The notes beneath the pieces are model-generated. The model worked only from the letters and a program-made list of their open reading frames with translations. It was not told the origin of the DNA and did not search any database. From positions 1 through 38,150 of the forward strand of contig NZ_PGUW01000013.1 of assembly GCF_002863565.1 (NCBI RefSeq): a DNA stretch of 38,150 nt, written 5' to 3'. Within the stretch, counting starts at the first letter, position 1; each line of letters starts with the position of its first letter. The stretch is from Bacillus sp. V5-8f (GTDB lineage Bacteria > Bacillota > Bacilli > Bacillales > DSM-1321). A program made the translations under genes and the position numbers. This document shows positions 1 through 7,970 of this stretch, piece after piece.

Positions 1-56
1 CTAACATTTACGGGGCAGTTCAAAGGCATGTACCATATTATTAGGCTTTTATTACA

Positions 57-158
57 TTAGCAACCCCAAGTACAGAAACCTGCTCCTATGATGATTACCA
101 ATAAAACGAAAATGACTAGAACAAATGCAGCTTGGCTGCCACGTCCGTATTCACTCAT
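57..158 (-). CDS. YjcZ-family sporulation membrane peptide (33 aa)
   Basis: I translated this short reading frame directly. It starts MSEYGRGSQAAF, continues into one long hydrophobic stretch (about residues 11-28) and ends GFCTWGC. That layout (short polar, Gly-rich head, single membrane span, Cys/Trp/Gly tail) is the hallmark of the YjcZ family, tiny membrane peptides of spore-forming Bacillaceae, many of them made during sporulation. The ATG is preceded by a clear AAGGAG ribosome binding site with suitable spacing. The gene stands alone next to the degraded PAS sensor remnant. Family assignment is by sequence pattern; the molecular role of the family is not well defined. Confidence 0.88.
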   Translation of the reverse strand: MSEYGRGSQAAFVLVIFVLLVIIIGAGFCTWGC

Positions 159-193
159 CGTAGCCACTCCTTTTCACTTTGCTTAATTTATAA

Positions 194-645
194 TATGTAC
201 AAGCTCGTAATGTGACTGAGTTTTTTACATATATTTATTTAATAGATGAAAAGACACATTTTTCATTAGGACAAACTTTGGCTCTGTTAATTGGTCAACT
301 ACTGAATGGGCCTGGCATTAACCGTAGTAACTTTGATGAATATGTTGAGTCTCAAATTCAAATGGAAATTCAACATAAAAAAGAGGATACATCGTTTTTG
401 TTACATTTACTTGTATTCCACTTGTAAGTGACGGGAAAAAAATGGGAAGGATCATCACATTTAAAAATATCAACCATAATCAAAGTAAGAAAATCTCAAA
501 TATTCAAGAAATGTTCGCTAATTTTAGAGAAATCCCAAAATATCATCTCTTCTATTTCAGGCGACGGCGTATTTACTTATATCTCTCCGACTGTGCAGGC
601 ATTACTGGTATATACTCAAGAAGAGGTCACCAGTTTGTAGGTTAG
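194..645 (+). pseudogene. Remnant of a multi-PAS sensor protein (frameshifted)
   Basis: Three reading-frame pieces together spell one sensor. The first frame runs to about 400 and ends near QIQMEIQHKKEDTSF. The text then continues in a second frame as FVTFTCIPLVSDGKKMGRII, a typical end of a PAS domain, and returns to the first frame as IISSISGDGVFTYISPTV, a typical start of a second PAS domain. The frame stops at 640. At least two frameshifts are needed, no start codon with a ribosome binding site exists, and no kinase or GGDEF output domain follows. Seen: the PAS-like motifs and frame changes. Inferred: a dead histidine kinase or signalling protein. Confidence 0.6.
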
Positions 646-730
646 TCCCTACAAGCGGCACGTTAACATACCTCAAGTTCCCGAAACCTGTTAATTGAAT
701 TTTACCTGCACTTTTCAATCTCCATGTAAA

Positions 731-766
731 AAGCATTCAGGGAACTGTTCCTTGAATGCTTTTCGC
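731..766 (-). terminator. Rho-independent terminator after ywbE
   Basis: Arms AGCATTCA (731 onwards) and TGAATGCT (to 760) form a stem that includes GGAAC/GTTCC, followed on the minus strand by a T-run. It lies just past the ywbE stop. T-rich sequence on the plus side too means it may work in both directions. Confidence 0.75.
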
Positions 767-772
767 TTCTTT

Positions 773-970
773 TTATTTAGAGAAAATTTCCTGTACGCGT
801 CCAATCTGTCCATCGGTTAGCCTGACTTTGATTCCGTGGGGATGGGTGCCCGATTTGGTAAGAATATCTTTCACAATCCCTCTGGTAAGCTTACCCGTTT
901 TTTGATCCCTTTTTAATACAATATCCACACTCATGCCTGGTAATATGTCTTTCCGGTTTTGTCCGTTCAT
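773..970 (-). CDS. ywbE: YwbE family protein
   Basis: A 65-residue protein beginning MNGQNRKDILPGMSVDI and containing KRDQKTGKLTRGIVKDILT and HPHGIKVRLTDGQIGRVQ. This is the full-length pattern of the YwbE family (DUF2196), small basic, probably beta-rich proteins found across Firmicutes and proteobacteria. Their function is unknown. The start ATG overlaps the stop of the upstream gene (TAATG at 968-972), so the two are probably translationally coupled and form a two-gene operon ending at the terminator at 731-766. Identification rests on recognising the whole sequence; length agrees with the family. Confidence 0.88.
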   Translation of the reverse strand: MNGQNRKDILPGMSVDIVLKRDQKTGKLTRGIVKDILTKSGTHPHGIKVRLTDGQIGRVQEIFSK

Positions 971-1164
971 TAGACACCCATTTTTCTGCGTGTATTGCTT
1001 GGTTTTTTCGTTTGCTGGCTTTTCATTTTTTTTGTTGAAAGGTCGACACTCGCTTTTCCTTTAACAGCAGAGGTCTGGTTCTTTTTGTTTTCAAGCTGCT
1101 GCTTCATTGCCTCTCTCAGGCTGATTTTCTTTCTTGGTGCTTCGGATTGATTATTCTCAGTCAT
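970..1164 (-). CDS. Small basic protein coupled to ywbE
   Basis: 64 residues from the preferred start MTENNQSEAPRKK; an in-frame ATG 15 bases upstream gives a 69-aa version. I prefer the inner start because GGAGG sits 8 bases before it. The protein is very rich in Lys, Arg, Ser and Gln, has no hydrophobic core and looks disordered apart from a short helix around ISLREAMKQQLENKK. It overlaps ywbE at TAATG. I do not recognise a family. The charge and coupling to ywbE suggest, only as inference, a nucleic-acid-linked partner. Confidence 0.65.
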   Translation of the reverse strand: MTENNQSEAPRKKISLREAMKQQLENKKNQTSAVKGKASVDLSTKKMKSQQTKKPSNTRRKMGV

Positions 1165-1428
1165 AGGAAATTCCTCCATTTAAATAGGATAGTTAATCAA
1201 GTATAATCTATTTTTGCTTTTTTGTGAAAGAACAACGAAGTAAATATGATCGGGATCATTATGGTTTTATACGTTTAATCATTTATATCATTGTGGCGAG
1301 CCGAAGTAGGTATCTAAAATATCATTAAGTCATCATGAAAGGTTCAGAAGCTGATTCCTTATTCGACTAACAGGGCAGGGGAGTTGAAGAACAAGTAATT
1401 ATCAGGTTATATAGTAGTATTAAAGTGA

Positions 1429-1674
1429 AGAGGTAAAGGAGTAGGTCAACAAATGATTAAGGAAATCCTTAAAATCGCATTTGATGAACTTCATTTACAT
1501 AGAGTTAGTGTTGGCGTATTTGACTTTAATGTTTCTGCCATTGCCTGTTACGAAAAATCGGGAGTTATAAAAGAGGGTTTACTTAGAGATTCAAGAAAAA
1601 ATGGTGATGAGTATTGGAGTTTATGGGAAATGAGTATTTTAGAAAATGAATGGTTAAAAACCAAAAACGTTTAG
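1429..1674 (+). pseudogene. GNAT acetyltransferase, 5'-truncated
   Basis: The frame opens just after a stop at 1426 and reads RGKGVGQQMIKEILKIAF, which is the acetyl-CoA binding motif A (R/Q-x-x-G-x-G) of GNAT acetyltransferases. It continues with LHRVSVGVFDFNVSAIACYE and KSGVIKEGLLRD, the usual C-terminal half of the RimJ/RimL type. The first half of the domain (about 80 residues) is absent and no start codon lies upstream. The internal ATG at 1453 would exclude motif A. I read it as a dead remnant. Confidence 0.75.
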
Positions 1675-1686
1675 CCTTATCCAACT

Positions 1687-1728
1687 AAGCTGCGTTACGG
1701 AAAATCAGAGCTGTAGGCAGCTTTTCTT
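1687..1728 (+). terminator. Terminator-like hairpin after GNAT remnant
   Basis: AAGCTGC (1687-1693) pairs with GCAGCTT (1717-1723), and TTTTCTTGTTTT follows. The loop is long (23 nt), so the call is moderate. Confidence 0.45.
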
Positions 1729-1903
1729 GTTTTACTATCGGGCCAGGTTAGTGGAACAAGGCTTAGTGAAACTTATGATTAATTAATTCGAACTATAACT
1801 AAAACAATTAAAAGAATATTAACTTGTATTGGAGATGTTTTTGCTGCAATTGCGGGTTCATTTTTTTAATAAAATAGATAATGATGAATGAATAAATACC
1901 TGT

Positions 1904-2470
1904 CTACGAAATATTCAGTTTTTCTTGTTTATTGCCCTGATTATTCATAAGAAAGTTGTGGCGAGTTAGAAGGCTTACCTTAAGCTCTTCGCTGACCCTA
2001 TTTGAATCGTAGGCACAAACAGAGAGAAGTCTTTTTTCACTAACAATTACATCAGCTTCTTTTTCAGAGTCTGATAACTTTTTATGTACTTCGCGTTCAT
2101 CTCCCCATTCTACATGAGCCCAGCTACGGACAGCAAATTCCTGTTCTCCATAACCTTCAATTAATCTCGGAAGAAACTCGAAAATTGAATTACATCCAAA
2201 ATCTCCCTTGGCAAAATAGAAGTCAAAATTATTGATGAACCGTACTTTATTTAATTGACTTTCATTCAACATCGATTCAAAGACTTTTTTCAACAATGGA
2301 CTAATTCGGTCATTTTCTATTATTATGGAATACTGATTCTGTTCCAAACCGGAAATAACAAAGTCAACAACATTTTTTAAATAATCTTCTACGTTCTCAA
2401 AAAAATATATTACATGTCCCTCGGTAAGGTTTTTAAGGTGATTTATCACGTCTAAATTCTTTCTTTCCAA
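1904..2470 (-). CDS. MEDS-domain (DcmR-like sensory) protein
   Basis: 188 residues. After a short head the protein has GHVIYFFENVEDYLKNVVDF and later FAVRSWAHVEWG, which match the MEDS domain (sensory domain of methanogen/methylotroph DcmR-type proteins, PF14417). MEDS is a soluble, RecA/KaiC-like sensory module. Here it stands alone without a DNA-binding or kinase domain, as in several Bacillus proteins, so the partner is unknown. Start at 2470 has GGAAAGAAAGA before the ATG. It lies between two decayed regions, but its own frame is intact. Family is fairly sure; ligand and pathway cannot be told from sequence. Confidence 0.75.
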   Translation of the reverse strand: MERKNLDVINHLKNLTEGHVIYFFENVEDYLKNVVDFVISGLEQNQYSIIIENDRISPLLKKVFESMLNESQLNKVRFINNFDFYFAKGDFGCNSIFEFLPRLIEGYGEQEFAVRSWAHVEWGDEREVHKKLSDSEKEADVIVSEKRLLSVCAYDSNRVSEELKVSLLTRHNFLMNNQGNKQEKLNIS

Positions 2471-2685
2471 AACAGCACCCCATTCAAATCATTTATCTTG
2501 AAACCGGTAAAAAACGTATCGCTAAGCTGTTTTGTACAGTTGCAGGCGTTACAGTGTATCTTCTTCTTCATAGCATAACATTTATTTATGTAATTTTCAC
2601 AAAATTTCGTTATAAAGTAAACCTTTTTAGGAAAGATTTCGACCTGGATTTTATGGCTGAAAAAGTTTTGAATAATTGTACTTAA
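2464..2685 (+). pseudogene. Unrecognised coding remnant with a membrane segment
   Basis: A frame with no stop runs from inside the 5' end of the MEDS gene (opposite strand) to TAA at 2683. From 2494 it reads YLETGKKRIAKLF, then a hydrophobic stretch VYLLLHSITFIYVIF, then a charged tail FRKDFDLDFMAEKVL. It has no start codon or ribosome binding site. The protein-like composition suggests the 3' end of a lost membrane-protein gene, but I do not recognise the family. Confidence 0.3.
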
Positions 2686-3116
2686 ACTAACGGGTGCTTG
2701 TGCGGCCGAGCTTAGGTCGTGTCATATAGCGGGTGGGATTCCTGTCGAGTAAGAACTAGCCATTCGCTCGTATCGAGTCTTGGAGGGATGATTTTGTTTG
2801 TTGTTTTCAATATAAAAGGAAGCCCAGCAATTCTTCCACTCATTAAAGTTGAGATTAAAGAAATCAAGAGGTACTTCGACTAACTGGGCAGGTAATTGAA
2901 GAAGCGTATCTTTTGAAAAAGGTGGAAATAGTATAACCGTAATACACGATCCAAGTGGATGAATCTAACAGTATTAGACCTGCTGCAAATTCCATTCAAT
3001 AACGTTAAAGACTAAATTCTTTGAGCTTGTTAACTTTATTAACTAGTCTTATAGCCATGCAAATTGTAGGATTGTGGTGTAAACTGGCAACAACAAGTTA
3101 GATGGGAGAAATCCTT
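2686..3116. other. Intergenic, no gene seen
   Basis: Apart from the repeat at 2875-2906 and a CTTAAACTAACGG fragment at its left end, I see no convincing coding frame or structured RNA on either strand here. Confidence 0.5.
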
Positions 3117-3287
3117 ATGAACATTAAAACCGTGGGTACATGGGACGACGAACTTTGGCAGGACGTGAGCCCCCTCTATTGGGAGGCATTTGGAGGTTGC
3201 TCTTTTTATGAAACCCAATCATTTTTGTATGATAGACTTTCCATAGTCAAGCAAAATTCTTGGTTTGCAAGAAGCAAACGGGGATAA
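3117..3287 (+). pseudogene. N-terminal scrap of an acetyltransferase-like protein
   Basis: GGGAG precedes the ATG at 3117. The first 26 codons, MNIKTVGTWDDELWQDVSPL and YWEAFG, resemble the start of a Bacillus GNAT acetyltransferase. The rest (Cys/Phe/Ser-rich) is not GNAT-like and stops after 56 codons, so the acetyl-CoA binding part is missing. I infer a deletion remnant; the family call is tentative. Confidence 0.4.
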
Positions 3288-3344
3288 TAAAGTGTATCAA
3301 AGACAATCTAGTAGTAGTTGATAAAATGAACTGGGGTGTTGAAA

Positions 3345-4208
3345 ATGATTGGTTTTATCGGCCTGGGTATAATGGGAAGCCGAATGGCAGATAATTTATT
3401 GAATAACGGCCACGACCTGATTGTTTATAATAGATCCAGGTCAAAGGCTGAAACACTTATATCTGCAGGTGCAAAATGGGCAGAATCACCATTAGAAGTG
3501 GCGATCAATTCTGATATTGTCTTTACAATGCTTGCGAATCCCCATGTTGTAGAATCCATTGCCATAGGTGAACATGGATTTCTAAATGGTTTGAGTGAGG
3601 GGAAGCTATGGGTAGACTGCAGTACAGTAAATCCATCCTTCACAAGAAAAATGGCTGAGGAGGCAGGCAAACGAAACATCCGTTTCTTGGATGCTCCAGT
3701 GGCAGGATCCAAAATACCAGCTGAAAATGGCGAGCTAGTCTTTCTTGTTGGAGGCAATAAAGAAGACCTGGAAGAAGTCAGGCCGATGTTGGAAGTTATG
3801 GGGAAGGCAATCAATTACCAGGGGGAACATGGAAAAGGGACTTCCATGAAATTGGTGGTTAACCTTATGTTAGGACAAACGATGGCAGTTTTTGCTGAAG
3901 CTGTTAATCTGGGCGAAGCAATGGGATTAGACAAAGCTACCGTCATTAATACATTGCTTAACGGTCCTACTACGGCACCGTTTCTAAACGGGAAAAAAGA
4001 GAAAATTCTACAAAATAATTATGAAGCAGAGTTTCCTTTAGAACTTTTGCAAAAGGATTTACAGCTTGTATCCCAAACGGCATACGAGAACAACCTGGCA
4101 ATGCCGATTACTAATCTTACTAAGGAAATATACGGCCTCGCAAAACAACAGGGCTTAAGCAAGGATGACTTCTCGGCCATTTATAAATATTTATCCAACA
4201 AAAAATAA
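3345..4208 (+). CDS. NAD(P)-dependent beta-hydroxyacid dehydrogenase (GLYR / 3-hydroxyisobutyrate dehydrogenase type)
   Basis: 287 residues, the family's usual length. The Rossmann fold begins at once (IGFIGLGIMGSRMADNLL, GxGxxG). The substrate signature is DAPVAGSKIPAENGELVFLVGG-like (about residues 118-139), and GTSMKLVVNLMLG near residue 168 holds the catalytic Lys and conserved Asn. YNRSRSK after the second strand puts Arg where the cofactor 2'-phosphate would sit, pointing to NADPH. The PxxGSKxPAE form is closest to glyoxylate/succinic semialdehyde reductases rather than true 3-hydroxyisobutyrate dehydrogenase. I chose the ATG at 3345 over GTG 3336 because GGGGTG at 3333-3338 acts as its ribosome binding site. 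Probably co-transcribed with the EthD gene downstream. The exact substrate is unknown. Confidence 0.85.
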   Translation: MIGFIGLGIMGSRMADNLLNNGHDLIVYNRSRSKAETLISAGAKWAESPLEVAINSDIVFTMLANPHVVESIAIGEHGFLNGLSEGKLWVDCSTVNPSFTRKMAEEAGKRNIRFLDAPVAGSKIPAENGELVFLVGGNKEDLEEVRPMLEVMGKAINYQGEHGKGTSMKLVVNLMLGQTMAVFAEAVNLGEAMGLDKATVINTLLNGPTTAPFLNGKKEKILQNNYEAEFPLELLQKDLQLVSQTAYENNLAMPITNLTKEIYGLAKQQGLSKDDFSAIYKYLSNKK

Positions 4209-4276
4209 TATAATTGATATTCGCTTACCATTCATTTTGTAAACACCTTCACCCATCAAACCAGGAGTGTGTAACT

Positions 4277-4579
4277 ATGGCAAAATTTATCGTACTTTAT
4301 GAAAAACCGAAGGATGTTGAAGGATTTCAGAAACACTACAACGGTGTACATATGCCGCTCGTTGAGAAAATGCCGAACATCCAAAACTCATCACAGCATG
4401 CAATTGTAAACGCACAAAATACTGATGCCAACTATTATTTAATAGCTGAACTGGAATTTGCTTCTTTAGATGATCTGCATGCTTCACTTTCGTCTGAAGC
4501 AGGCAAACAGGTAGCAGATGATGCGGCAAATCTCGCTCCATTTCTTCAGAAGCCCCCTATCATCTTGATTACAGAGTAA
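4277..4579 (+). CDS. EthD-family protein
   Basis: 100 residues, MAKFIVLYEKPKDVEGFQKH then YNGVHMPLVEKMPN. The pattern F..Y...H.PL..K.P is the EthD domain, a small dimeric ferredoxin-like alpha/beta barrel found next to catabolic oxidoreductases; its role in ethyl tert-butyl ether breakdown gave the name but the activity is undefined. AGGAG lies before the ATG; the longer upstream frame lacks a signal. It follows the beta-hydroxyacid dehydrogenase by 68 bases on the same strand and is followed at once by a terminator, so the two probably form one operon for a small-acid or aldehyde substrate. Confidence 0.8.
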   Translation: MAKFIVLYEKPKDVEGFQKHYNGVHMPLVEKMPNIQNSSQHAIVNAQNTDANYYLIAELEFASLDDLHASLSSEAGKQVADDAANLAPFLQKPPIILITE

Positions 4580-4602
4580 ACACTGACTCCAATCTTAAAC
4601 CA

Positions 4603-4646
4603 TAAAAGCGTAAGGCAGAAAAGCCTTGCGCTTTTGTGATTTTTTC
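4603..4646 (+). terminator. Strong terminator after EthD gene
   Basis: AAAAGCGTAAGGC and GCCTTGCGCTTTT pair almost perfectly around AGAAAA, and a T-rich run (GATTTTTTC) follows. Confidence 0.85.
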
Positions 4647-4959
4647 AGACAGTTTGTTTTCACTTTTTTTCACTCTCCTAAGTCGGCTGAATACAAGAAA
4701 TTATAGTCATAGGTTGTAAAAGTTCAGTACAAACCAAACGAAATGAAGCAGATTGGTAAAATAACTCCATTCTAAGCACGATTACCGAAATGTTTCTTTA
4801 CAATTTAACCCTAAATCAGACCGGATTTTGAGATGGTTTTTTGTTTTTTCACTAAAGGGGGGGATAGTGGAAGAAGGATGTGTATTGTTTTCCAGCCCTT
4901 TTAGGGGATTGTAACAAAATGAAGAAAATTTCCGTCTATGTTAACAGGAGGGATGTTTA
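4647..4959. other. Intergenic, no gene seen
   Basis: AT-rich sequence holding the upstream region of the secreted protein gene. A T-rich stretch near 4835-4850 could be a weak terminator, but I find no good stem. AGGAGGG at 4946-4952 is the ribosome binding site of the next gene. Confidence 0.4.
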
Positions 4960-5409
4960 ATGAAAAAGACCGCATGGCCGATAGGCCTGGTTGGTTTAAT
5001 TCTGTTGGGAATGTACATAGGCGCAGGGATGCTCCAGACTCAACCGCCTCAACCCACAGTAAGGGCGGATGGGAAAACGGTAAGGGCCTACCTCGGGTCG
5101 TATTGCTGGAATTCCATGTTTAACGGAAGGTGTGTGGATACCATCGGTCCGGTTGGGATCATTGAACATCACCATGCCAATCCCTTAGCAATATCTCCAG
5201 GATCCACCATCACAGTGAAGTACAGAAAGAAGCCGACCAAAGACAGTGTGGGAGCAAACCTATGGAATCAAAATAATGAAAGAAAAGCGGTCATCCTCAA
5301 GAGGCACTCCTTTACAGCACCCAAGGAAAAAGGGACATATGTATACGATGTGTTTGCAAGTTGGGAAAAGGGCAGTGCCAGCCACGTATTTGTCATAACA
5401 GTAAAATAA
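4960..5409 (+). CDS. Putative exported/membrane-anchored protein, function unknown
   Basis: 149 residues. Residues 1-24 (MKKTAWPIGLVGLILLGMYI onwards) form a signal peptide or single membrane anchor. The outside part begins with Gln/Pro-rich sequence, then VRAYLGSYCWNSMFNGRCVD with two cysteines ten residues apart that could form a disulfide, then IEHHHANPLAISPGSTITVKY. The C-terminus (GTYVYDVFASWEKGSASHVFVITV) reads like the last strands of an Ig-like beta sandwich. No lipobox Cys follows the hydrophobic part. The start is set by AGGAGGG seven bases upstream. I do not recognise a named family. The HHH cluster and paired Cys hint at a metal or redox role, as inference only. Confidence 0.75.
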   Translation: MKKTAWPIGLVGLILLGMYIGAGMLQTQPPQPTVRADGKTVRAYLGSYCWNSMFNGRCVDTIGPVGIIEHHHANPLAISPGSTITVKYRKKPTKDSVGANLWNQNNERKAVILKRHSFTAPKEKGTYVYDVFASWEKGSASHVFVITVK

Positions 5410-5565
5410 AACACAGTAACTCCGAAGGTGCTACAGTGGTCAGCATGTTGGCTTACATTAAGGCAGAGTCTTATTGTTCCACTGAAAAGCAATTTAGTTT
5501 AATAACAAATGACTTTATTTACGGTTAAAGATATAATTTTGACCAAAAAGGAGAGTAGGTGCGAT

Positions 5566-5634
5566 ATGAAAACCGAAAAGATTAAAGAAGCTTTATTCGT
5601 TATGGGCACGTACACTTTCCTTTTTGAGATTTGA
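5566..5634 (+). CDS. Short ORF (22 aa) with good ribosome binding site
   Basis: ATG is preceded by AAAAGGAGAG. It encodes MKTEKIKEALFVMGTYTFLF plus EI. It may be a real short peptide or the head of a gene lost by deletion, since it ends abruptly eight bases before the convergent GtrA gene. No family recognised. Confidence 0.3.
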   Translation: MKTEKIKEALFVMGTYTFLFEI

Positions 5635-5642
5635 TAACGGCA

Positions 5643-6041
5643 TCATGCTGTTCCTTCCGATTTAAATGTCCAATAGTTATTCAAAGTGAAGTTTATCAAA
5701 GGAATAACCAAAATTGTTACCAATTCTCCTACTAAATAATGAAAAGAAAATACATGCAGTATTGTAAACATGATTGCATAATTTAAAATGAATCCAACTG
5801 TAGACACAAAAATAAAACGAATAAATTTCTTGTTAGTATAATGACCACCAAACGTATACTTTTTATTTAAAATAAAGGAAAAAATCGTCATTATGACAAA
5901 TGAAATGGAAGATGCCAATATGGGATCCTTCTCGAAGACTTCTATTAAAACAAATATTGACAAAAAATAGATTACTGTGCTTATGAAGCCTACAACGCTG
6001 TATTTCATAAACTTAAAGAGTAAGCCTTTCCTTACAACCAT
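5643..6041 (-). CDS. GtrA family membrane protein
   Basis: 132 residues with four predicted membrane spans. FMKYSVVGFISTVIYF at the start, FVIMTIFSFILNKKYTFGG in the middle, FIFVSTVGFILNYAIMF and NFTLNNYWTFK at the end are the GtrA (PF04138) pattern, including the internal duplication N-K-x-[YW]-T-F / N-N-Y-W-T-F. GtrA proteins are thought to move lipid-linked (undecaprenyl) sugars across the membrane for cell-surface glycosylation. AAAGGAAA lies before the ATG. There is no glycosyltransferase beside it, so the partner must be elsewhere. Family call is confident, pathway open. Confidence 0.88.
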   Translation of the reverse strand: MVVRKGLLFKFMKYSVVGFISTVIYFLSIFVLIEVFEKDPILASSISFVIMTIFSFILNKKYTFGGHYTNKKFIRFIFVSTVGFILNYAIMFTILHVFSFHYLVGELVTILVIPLINFTLNNYWTFKSEGTA

Positions 6042-6544
6042 AACTATTTCCTTTCAAGACAAGTATCTCTGTTTTATGAATATTATTATATATCGACTTG
6101 ATTCTTTAAGTTTTTAAATTTTGCTTTTTATCCTTTGAAAAAAAGAAGTTCTAGTAATGAACAATAGTACGACAAAAAAAACACATTGAACAAAATTATA
6201 TTCAATCGATAGTGGCTTTTCCTTTGCTTTAGATGCCTCAGGTAGTCTATGGAAGCGAAAAATTTAATGGAAGAGTCAAGCGATTACAATACTAAGGTGG
6301 TTAAAAAGAGCATAATAAAAAGGTTTCCGTTTTTCAAACATTCATAAACATATTAGATGATCGTTTTGATAATAATGTAAATTAGTGCACACTTATTATT
6401 TTAGAGATGGGGTACAACCCAATGAATGTATCCGGGAACTTGTAGCAGTGGAAAAAGCAGACGTCCAATTTGCTATATGACCGCTTAGTGGACATGATAA
6501 CCACAATTGTACGGAACAATTGCGGACATAAAGGGGAGTATGGT
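6042..6544. other. Intergenic, no gene seen
   Basis: Contains the 5' flank of the GtrA gene and of the next ORF. I see no recognisable coding remnant, hairpin with T-run or riboswitch. Confidence 0.4.
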
Positions 6545-6811
6545 GTGAACGTGATAATTGAAATACAAATTGAGTCGCCGCGTGGCAACTTCAGCCGAAA
6601 AGGTAAATTATTGGTCAAGCCGTCCGACTTTAAACGGGATCCGGACGAAACCGCAGCCATTGCTGCGTTTGAGTGGCTACGTGAAATACGACTTGTTCAC
6701 GGCTTTAATTTAGGCGAACACGTAGTCCAGAAGGTAATCTATAACGGGGAGCACGATATAACGGAGATTGTTCACCAGCTTCATCCGATGCTTGATGATT
6801 TGCCGTTTTAA
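6545..6811 (+). CDS. Hypothetical protein (88 aa)
   Basis: The frame is open from TTG 6470, but the best start is GTG 6545, placed 7 bases after AGGGGAG (6531-6537). The protein then begins MNVIIEIQIESPRGNFSRKG and alternates strands (KLLVKPSDF) with a helix (ETAAIAAFEWLREIRLVHGF). The composition is that of a small alpha/beta domain. No family recognised. It stands alone with no close neighbour. It could also be the C-terminal part of a longer protein reading from 6470. Confidence 0.55.
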   Translation: MNVIIEIQIESPRGNFSRKGKLLVKPSDFKRDPDETAAIAAFEWLREIRLVHGFNLGEHVVQKVIYNGEHDITEIVHQLHPMLDDLPF

Positions 6812-6899
6812 CAAACAAAAAAGCCTTTTAATCGGCATGCTAACAGAATAATGGTTTCGGTATTAGAAACCGCCATAGAACCAAGAACAACTCATACCT

Positions 6900-7124
6900 T
6901 GCATCTCCCTGTTTTACAAAGTGTGTACCATTCCAAAAGCAGGAATATGGGTGGTGGAGGATTACAATTACAAGCTATTTTTCCACGAAAGGGATTTCGG
7001 CAACTGATGCATTCAAACTGGTGATGAAGATTCGGTGCCTTTAGAGGAATTATCGTTTAAACGACTGTCATTTTCATTCAGTTACACAGTTTTTTTGTAT
7101 GTTTTGTACATAGACGACAAATAA
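6900..7124 (+). pseudogene. Possible coding remnant with one internal stop
   Basis: One frame reads VCTIPKAGIWVVEDYNYKLF, hits TGA at 7005, and continues in frame for 38 more codons (TGDEDSVPLEELSFKRL) to TAA at 7122. A single stop in about 75 codons and a protein-like composition are suggestive, but there is no recognised family and no clear start. Confidence 0.22.
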
Positions 7125-7229
7125 TAAAATTGGAAGTTGAATCAAAGTGTTCTGGAGTTCATAATCATACGGTAGGTGTACATTTAACTTTTCAGAATAC
7201 ATCTTTGTTAGGAAGCAGGGAAATGTATA

Positions 7230-7415
7230 ATGGATCACAAACAATCTAAGAATGATGAATTAACGTCTGAGAAAACACAACGACCAGGATCCGAATACAA
7301 CTTGATTGCAAGAAAAGCGGGAGATGTAACCGGTTCCGGCGGACGTTCCGAACACCCTGATGTTATTGATGATACAGGGGTTGGTCCAGAGAGCCAAACA
7401 TGGCGAGATGAATGA
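7230..7415 (+). CDS. Small hydrophilic protein, unknown
   Basis: 61 residues, MDHKQSKNDELTSEKTQRPG and so on, ending VGPESQTWRDE. It is very polar with no hydrophobic core, probably disordered, in the manner of small acid-rich or stress-related Bacillus peptides. An AGGG lies 9 bases before the ATG. No family recognised. Confidence 0.45.
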   Translation: MDHKQSKNDELTSEKTQRPGSEYNLIARKAGDVTGSGGRSEHPDVIDDTGVGPESQTWRDE

Positions 7416-7596
7416 GCAATTACTTTATCTAGATAAAACTCCTTTAGATGTCCTATACAGTTACTCAAGGATTGCCTTCACTGGGTAAAAAAATACTGTG
7501 GAAAACAAAGTTAGGTGCATCAACAAGATAGACAGGATCACGATAATGAAGAACATGAAAACGATGAGACTGGCCACAATTAATGGATAAAACAAC

Positions 7597-7633
7597 AGGT
7601 GTACCAATGGCCCTTAAAGCGGTACACCTTTTT
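7597..7633 (+). terminator. Rho-independent terminator
   Basis: AGGTGTACC (7597-7605) and GGTACACCT (7621-7629) are perfect inverted arms followed by TTTTT. It would end transcription from the 7230 gene region. Confidence 0.8.
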
Positions 7634-7651
7634 GATTATCAATGCTACTTT

Positions 7652-7717
7652 TTCCACATAAACGGAGCGAGTGTGCGCACGCTCCATCCTCTAGTATGCA
7701 CTAGGCTGTGTGTGGAA
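7652..7717. ncRNA. Possible three-way-junction RNA or structured DNA element
   Basis: TTCCACA (7652-7658) pairs perfectly with TGTGGAA (7711-7717). Inside lie two more helices, GGAGCG/CGCTCC (7664-7669 with 7680-7685) and CTAGT/ACTAG (7691-7695 with 7700-7704). Together they make a closed two-armed cloverleaf. No reading frame crosses it. I do not recognise it as a named RNA family. Confidence 0.35.
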
Positions 7718-7834
7718 TTTTAGAAATGAACACTGTTGCTCCGAATTTAATTAATATCCCCGCCTTGTTATTCCACATGGTAATAAATATCATTGGTTAA
7801 GGATATTTAGCAAAGATTTCTAGACTAACACAAT

Positions 7835-7862
7835 AAAACCTTACGGGTTACCCGGAGGTTTT
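7835..7862. terminator. Hairpin, possible terminator
   Basis: AAAACC..CGGGT pairs with ACCCG..GGTTTT around a one-base loop. The T-run is short, so its function as a terminator is uncertain. Confidence 0.4.
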
Positions 7863-7970
7863 CGTCTTCAAATAAATTAAAAATTCATACATTTTGACCA
7901 TGTGAAAAAATTGGAAACACTGTATACTGGAGTAAATACTGGCAGAGAGTGAACCCCAACGTTTTGCCAG

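Larger units (their letters stand above)
1362..2906. repeat. Two copies of a degenerate dispersed repeat
   Basis: TTCGACTAACAGGGCAGG at 1362-1379 and TTCGACTAACTGGGCAGG at 2875-2892 differ at one of 18 positions. Both are followed by A(G/A)TTGAAGAA, which is roughly inverted relative to the start, so each copy is an imperfect inverted repeat of about 32 bases. Related pieces (CTTAAACTAACGG) occur at 2681 and 18882. Confidence 0.5.

Noticed and set aside
1800..1869. Short frame ending IGDVFAAIAGSFF
   Set aside because: Under 30 codons, preceded by an in-frame stop, no start; could be a peptide remnant but cannot be supported.
3425..3814. 129-codon minus-strand frame inside the beta-hydroxyacid dehydrogenase gene
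   Set aside because: Shadow of a confidently identified gene; no start signal or family.
7515..7583. 22-codon acidic frame (HQQDRQDHDNEEHENDETGH)
   Set aside because: GTG start without ribosome binding site; too short and low complexity to support, though it ends just before a good terminator.
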